From positions 33,124,083 to 33,188,082 of the forward strand of contig NC_086253.1 in the NCBI RefSeq assembly GCF_021018805.1: a stretch of 64,000 nucleotides of DNA, written 5' to 3'. Shown here piece by piece: positions 45,691 to 64,000 of the stretch (positions within the stretch are counted from its first letter, which is position 1; every line of letters begins with the position of its first letter). Below the pieces are notes generated by a model. That model saw only the letters and a list, made by a program, of their open reading frames with translations. It did not search any database and had not been told where the DNA came from. Made by a program: the position numbers and the translations under genes. Source of the DNA: Prinia subflava. Taxonomy: Eukaryota > Chordata > Aves > Passeriformes > Cisticolidae.

Positions 45691-47619
45691 TGCTCTCTGA
45701 AGAGAGAGGTGCTTTAGAGAGTTATCTTTGTGGTTCTGAAAATTGATCTCTGCTTCTGTTGCTTAATAGTGTTTTCAACTTTATACAACATCTAACCATA
45801 AAAAGTCTCTTCTCAGTTCTTTAGCTTTGTGATTATTAAAACAGTAGGAGGTTCCAGACTTTTTGGTTTTATGTTGTGATTTGAGGAGCATATTTTCAAT
45901 TGCTCTAAAGTAGTATTATTTGAGAAGTGGCAGAATATCCAAGTGACCTTTAAAAATTCTGTATTTTGAAGTAATTTTTAGCTACACCCTTTCCTGGAAA
46001 TTCCTTTTTTCTACCTTTGTTTGCCATGGCAACAAACTATATGTGGTTTAAGGGAGATCATCCATCTTGTAAAATATTCTGATTCTCTAGCCTTGTATTG
46101 TTGCTTCCTCTGTCTTTATGTTTGGTTTCCTTGGGTCTAAAGAATATTACATATTTTTTGATTGTAGGTTACTGAATTTATATGAAATCTGTTGTAAAGA
46201 GTAGGAGAAAAGTGCCTCTTGCTAGATAGGACTGGGAGTCTTTGATACTGGCTAATTTTGTTTGTGGGGTGTTCGGATTTTTTAATTCCTATCTATATAT
46301 ATACTACTGAGTGGAAACTTTCATATCCTCCTGCCACATGCCTAAGATCAAACACCATAAAATTCTGTAAGAAGTAGGACATAATAGGACCAGATTTGTA
46401 GAACATAATGTTTAACATTGAGGTCCTGTTGTCTGCAATATTATGTGTTTGGGCTAGCTGCAATCTGGTCCCATGGACTGAATGGTGACTTCTGATTTAA
46501 ATGCACTGGTTTCATGCCTGTGTTGGAGTTCTGGAAACTTAGGATTTGGGGTTTTAGTGTATAGTAATACATATGAGTTAAGATGGAGGATTTGGGGTGT
46601 TGTCTTTGTCCTTCTTCACTTACTTTCTCCTTGTTCTCAGGTTTGAGTGATCTTTTCTGGTTGGTTAGTGAAAGCCCGCATTGTGGACATTGAGTGATCT
46701 TTAATTGGGTTATAAATAAAAATAACGTACGTGTTGGGTTTTAATTGGTTTTGCTTATTGTTTAAAAGTCCTTGAAACAAGGTAGAAGTATTTTCTTGCC
46801 TTCTGAGACAGGGCTCACGCCTCGTGAAACTAACCTAGAAAAGAAATGATAAACGTTCCAAGACCAAACTCTACATCTGCGTTTCCCATATCTCTTTATC
46901 CTGACCTTGGAGCAGGAAAGAGCTGAGAACTCCAGCATGCCTGGATCACACTTTTTAAAGTCTAGGTTAATCTGAAAGAAGTTTCCTTACTGTAGTGTGG
47001 AGTGTGAGTTACAGAGGACTGTTATGAAAAGCAGGCACCTTATCCAAACTAAAATATGAGCACTGACTCTACGCTCTACTTCTGTCACAATTTAACTTTG
47101 GAGCCATGGATCTTTTGATGTAAATGGAATTTTCTCCTAATTTAAATGCTGAAAGTCTGCAGTGTGTATGGCTGTGTCAGCCACGATGGTGACCACTGTA
47201 TACAGACAAGGTTTACAATATAAAATTCCAGCTAATAATAGCTCATAAGTGGTTCTAGCTTCAAATGGCGCTAGCTTAAACTTAAAGCAATTAAAACTTT
47301 AATTGCTTGCTTGTAATAGTTAAGATTTTTTTAGCCAGTAACAGTGTTTGACAGATTTGCGTAGAAGTAGTAATTTTGAAATTGTGATGGCTTGGCTTAA
47401 AGTAAAACCTTCTGGTCTAGCATATAAGCTGTGTGCAATAAGGTGGCACCAAACTTTTTACTGAGCTCACTAGGGAATTGTCTCTAGCAACTTCATGTAA
47501 TTAATTGCAAAATTATAAATTACAAGAGCTAAAACAGTGAAGAGAAAAGCTATTATACTCAAAGTGTACTCAGATCTGTTTTTACGCAAATCTTTGGAAA
47601 TGTTTTCTGATGCTTGCAG
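45691..47619 (+). other. CFAP97: CFAP97 intron 1, right part, no feature seen
   Basis: This is AT-rich intronic sequence ending in the acceptor TGATGCTTGCAG at 47619. Nothing recognisable. Confidence 0.7.
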
Positions 47620-47639
47620 GTGACACTTCATATTTCATT

Positions 47640-48480
47640 ATGGACCGTTTTGAAGACATATCAGATGGTGAAGTGGATCATGCCTTCTTTGACAGCGACT
47701 TTGAGGAGGACAAAAAGAAAGCTGAAGAAAATGATGAATATACAGAGAAAGCAAGTACAAAGCCAGCTCTCACAGACACTGATTTGGTTTCTAATGCAAA
47801 GGATGAAAAGTGTTCTGAGGAGGAAAGTGAAGAAAAGCAGATAGATTTGCAAAGGGATCAGTCTCTAGAAAATGGCAAAAATCCTACTGAAGATGCTTCA
47901 TCTTTGACAGTTTCTCCAGCTGCAGAGAATGCAGGTACATCTGGAGCAACACCTGCAGGAAAAAGAGGAACAGAGGAGATTGTTGCTGCTGGAATTCCTA
48001 AAATAGTTAAAGAAGGTGAAGAAGATTACTATACAGATGAAGAAGATAGTAGTGATGATGGCAAAAAACAGAAGGTTAGACCAAAGTCAGCTAAGCAACC
48101 GAACAACATAAAAAAGGCTAGCAAAAAATACACTGTCAGCTCCTCCTCATCCTCCTCATCATCATCCTCAAGCTCAGATACAGCTTCTTCTGACTCAGAT
48201 TCTGATAGCTGTTTATCAGATTCATCTCATTCTTCCCCAAAAAGAAATGCTTCTAGAAATGCTCTTCTGACTCCAAAACAAAAATTCAAGTCAGCAATGA
48301 AATTAGCAGAAGGAAAACCAAAGCTTGGTGATGACCCGGATGAGTCTGAAGACACAGTGACCGACGTAACACCTCTGTCAACTCCAGACATCAGTCCTAT
48401 CCAGTCTTTTGAATTTGTAGCATCAAATGATAAGAAACTGAAAGTAAAGAGACAGGAAAATGTGAACCAAGAATTATATG
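47640..48480 (+). CDS. CFAP97: CFAP97 exon 2, first coding exon
   Basis: The exon begins after TGCTTGCAG at 47620, and the ATG at 47640 is in good context (A at -3, G at +4). An in-frame ATG at 47610 lies in the intron and overlaps the acceptor, so it is not the start. The product opens MDRFEDISDGEVDHAFFDSD, the conserved CFAP97 N-terminus. An acidic and Ser-rich disordered region follows, with YYTDEEDSSDD near 130-140, a serine run of about 14 near 167-180, SDSDSD after it, and TPKQKFKSAMK near 222. CFAP97 is the vertebrate relative of Drosophila hemingway, linked to cilia and flagella. The 3' end is uncertain. The best donor is TATATG|GTAATT at 48480 (phase 1), and CTAA|GTACAA at 48498 (also phase 1) would add six codons. 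Confidence 0.93.
48140..48182 (+). repeat. CFAP97: TCN trinucleotide repeat encoding poly-Ser
   Basis: TCC/TCA triplets within CFAP97 exon 2 encode a serine run of about 14. The interruptions between TCC and TCA suggest moderate stability. Serine runs in this region are usual for the family. Confidence 0.8.
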
Positions 48481-48568
48481 GTAATTTTGAGAATCTAAGT
48501 ACAACACTAAATGTGCAAAACCTACGGGGCTGGGAAATTCAATCTTATGTCTGTATTTTTTTTGTTAG
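48481..48568 (+). other. CFAP97: CFAP97 intron 2, very short (88 or 70 nt)
   Basis: Splicing is required here because reading through shifts frame and stops at 48581. The acceptor is a strong TGTATTTTTTTTGTTAG ending at 48568. With the donor at 48481 the intron is 88 nt, with the donor at 48499 it is 70 nt. Both restore the frame of exon 3. The protein encoded by the start of this intron (NFENLSTTL) resembles coding sequence, so the donor could have arisen inside a former exon. Confidence 0.65.
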
Positions 48569-48640
48569 ATTCCGAGTTTGATCGCAGATATAGTCGAAAA
48601 GTCTTGCATGATGCCATGGACCTGAATCAGCTTTTGAAAG
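48569..48640 (+). CDS. CFAP97: CFAP97 exon 3
   Basis: This 72-nt exon enters and leaves in phase 1. It encodes DSEFDRRYSRKVLHDAMDLN followed by QLLK, with the first Asp or Asn completed across the junction and the last G joining exon 4. KVLHDAMDLNQLLKA matches the start of the conserved KIAA1430/CFAP97 domain. The donor is GAAAG|GTGATT. Confidence 0.92.

Positions 48641-64000
<15,360 letters not shown>

Noticed and set aside
45506..45700. A 64-codon ORF starting MANKAVILKG
   Set aside because: It is a piece of the CR1 ORF2 endonuclease region and not an independent gene.
47610..47639. An upstream in-frame ATG extending CFAP97 by ten codons
   Set aside because: The ATG overlaps the splice acceptor TGCTTGCAG and is therefore intronic. 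The conserved protein starts at 47640.

Overview
This window is vertebrate nuclear DNA and almost certainly from a bird, probably a passerine. It has long introns, GC-rich CpG-island promoters, many CR1 LINE fragments and LTRs of families I recognise from finch-type genomes. That identification rests on remembered repeat families, not on a search. I see no bacterial, plasmid, phage or CRISPR content. Most open frames in the window are chance frames in introns.

Two divergent protein-coding genes explain the window. The left half (about 2.3 to 30.8 kb) is the 5' part of SNX25, transcribed leftward. Exon 1 (29774-30220) lies in a CpG island and encodes an acidic N-terminus with two hydrophobic segments. 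Exon 2 (17335-17419) and exon 3 (9092-9308) encode the start of the PXA domain. The three exons join in matching phases (0, then 1, then 2 leaving exon 3), and the rest of the gene runs off the left edge. The right half (about 37.1 to 64 kb) is the 5' part of CFAP97 (KIAA1430, the vertebrate relative of Drosophila hemingway), transcribed rightward. It has a non-coding exon in a second CpG island (ending at 37275), a large coding exon (from 47640), a 72-nt exon (48569-48640) and a 260-nt exon (57394-57653). The C-terminal exon or exons lie past the right edge. The two genes share no known biochemistry: one is an ER-type sorting nexin, the other a cilia-associated protein. They are neighbours with promoters about 6 kb apart, and the gap holds a degenerate minisatellite and a CR1 copy.

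The left 2.3 kb is different: a GC-rich block with a 33-bp minisatellite, then sequence ending in a purine tract and a probable 3' LTR. This looks like the right end of an LTR retroelement inserted in a SNX25 intron. Other repeats are an ERVK-type LTR (4041-4624) and an inverted fragment of the same family joined to CR1 (about 6765-7327), a solo LTR with a near-perfect 5-bp target duplication (19129-19915), CR1 pieces near 5.8, 20.5, 20.7, 36.8 and 45.4 kb, and microsatellites.

I found no convincing new biological system. The items most worth a second look are a perfect 18-bp inverted repeat and a CGG-repeat leader with an overlapping upstream ORF at the SNX25 promoter, an unusually short intron in CFAP97, four octamer motifs within 84 bp in a SNX25 intron, and the structure of the LTR element at the left edge.
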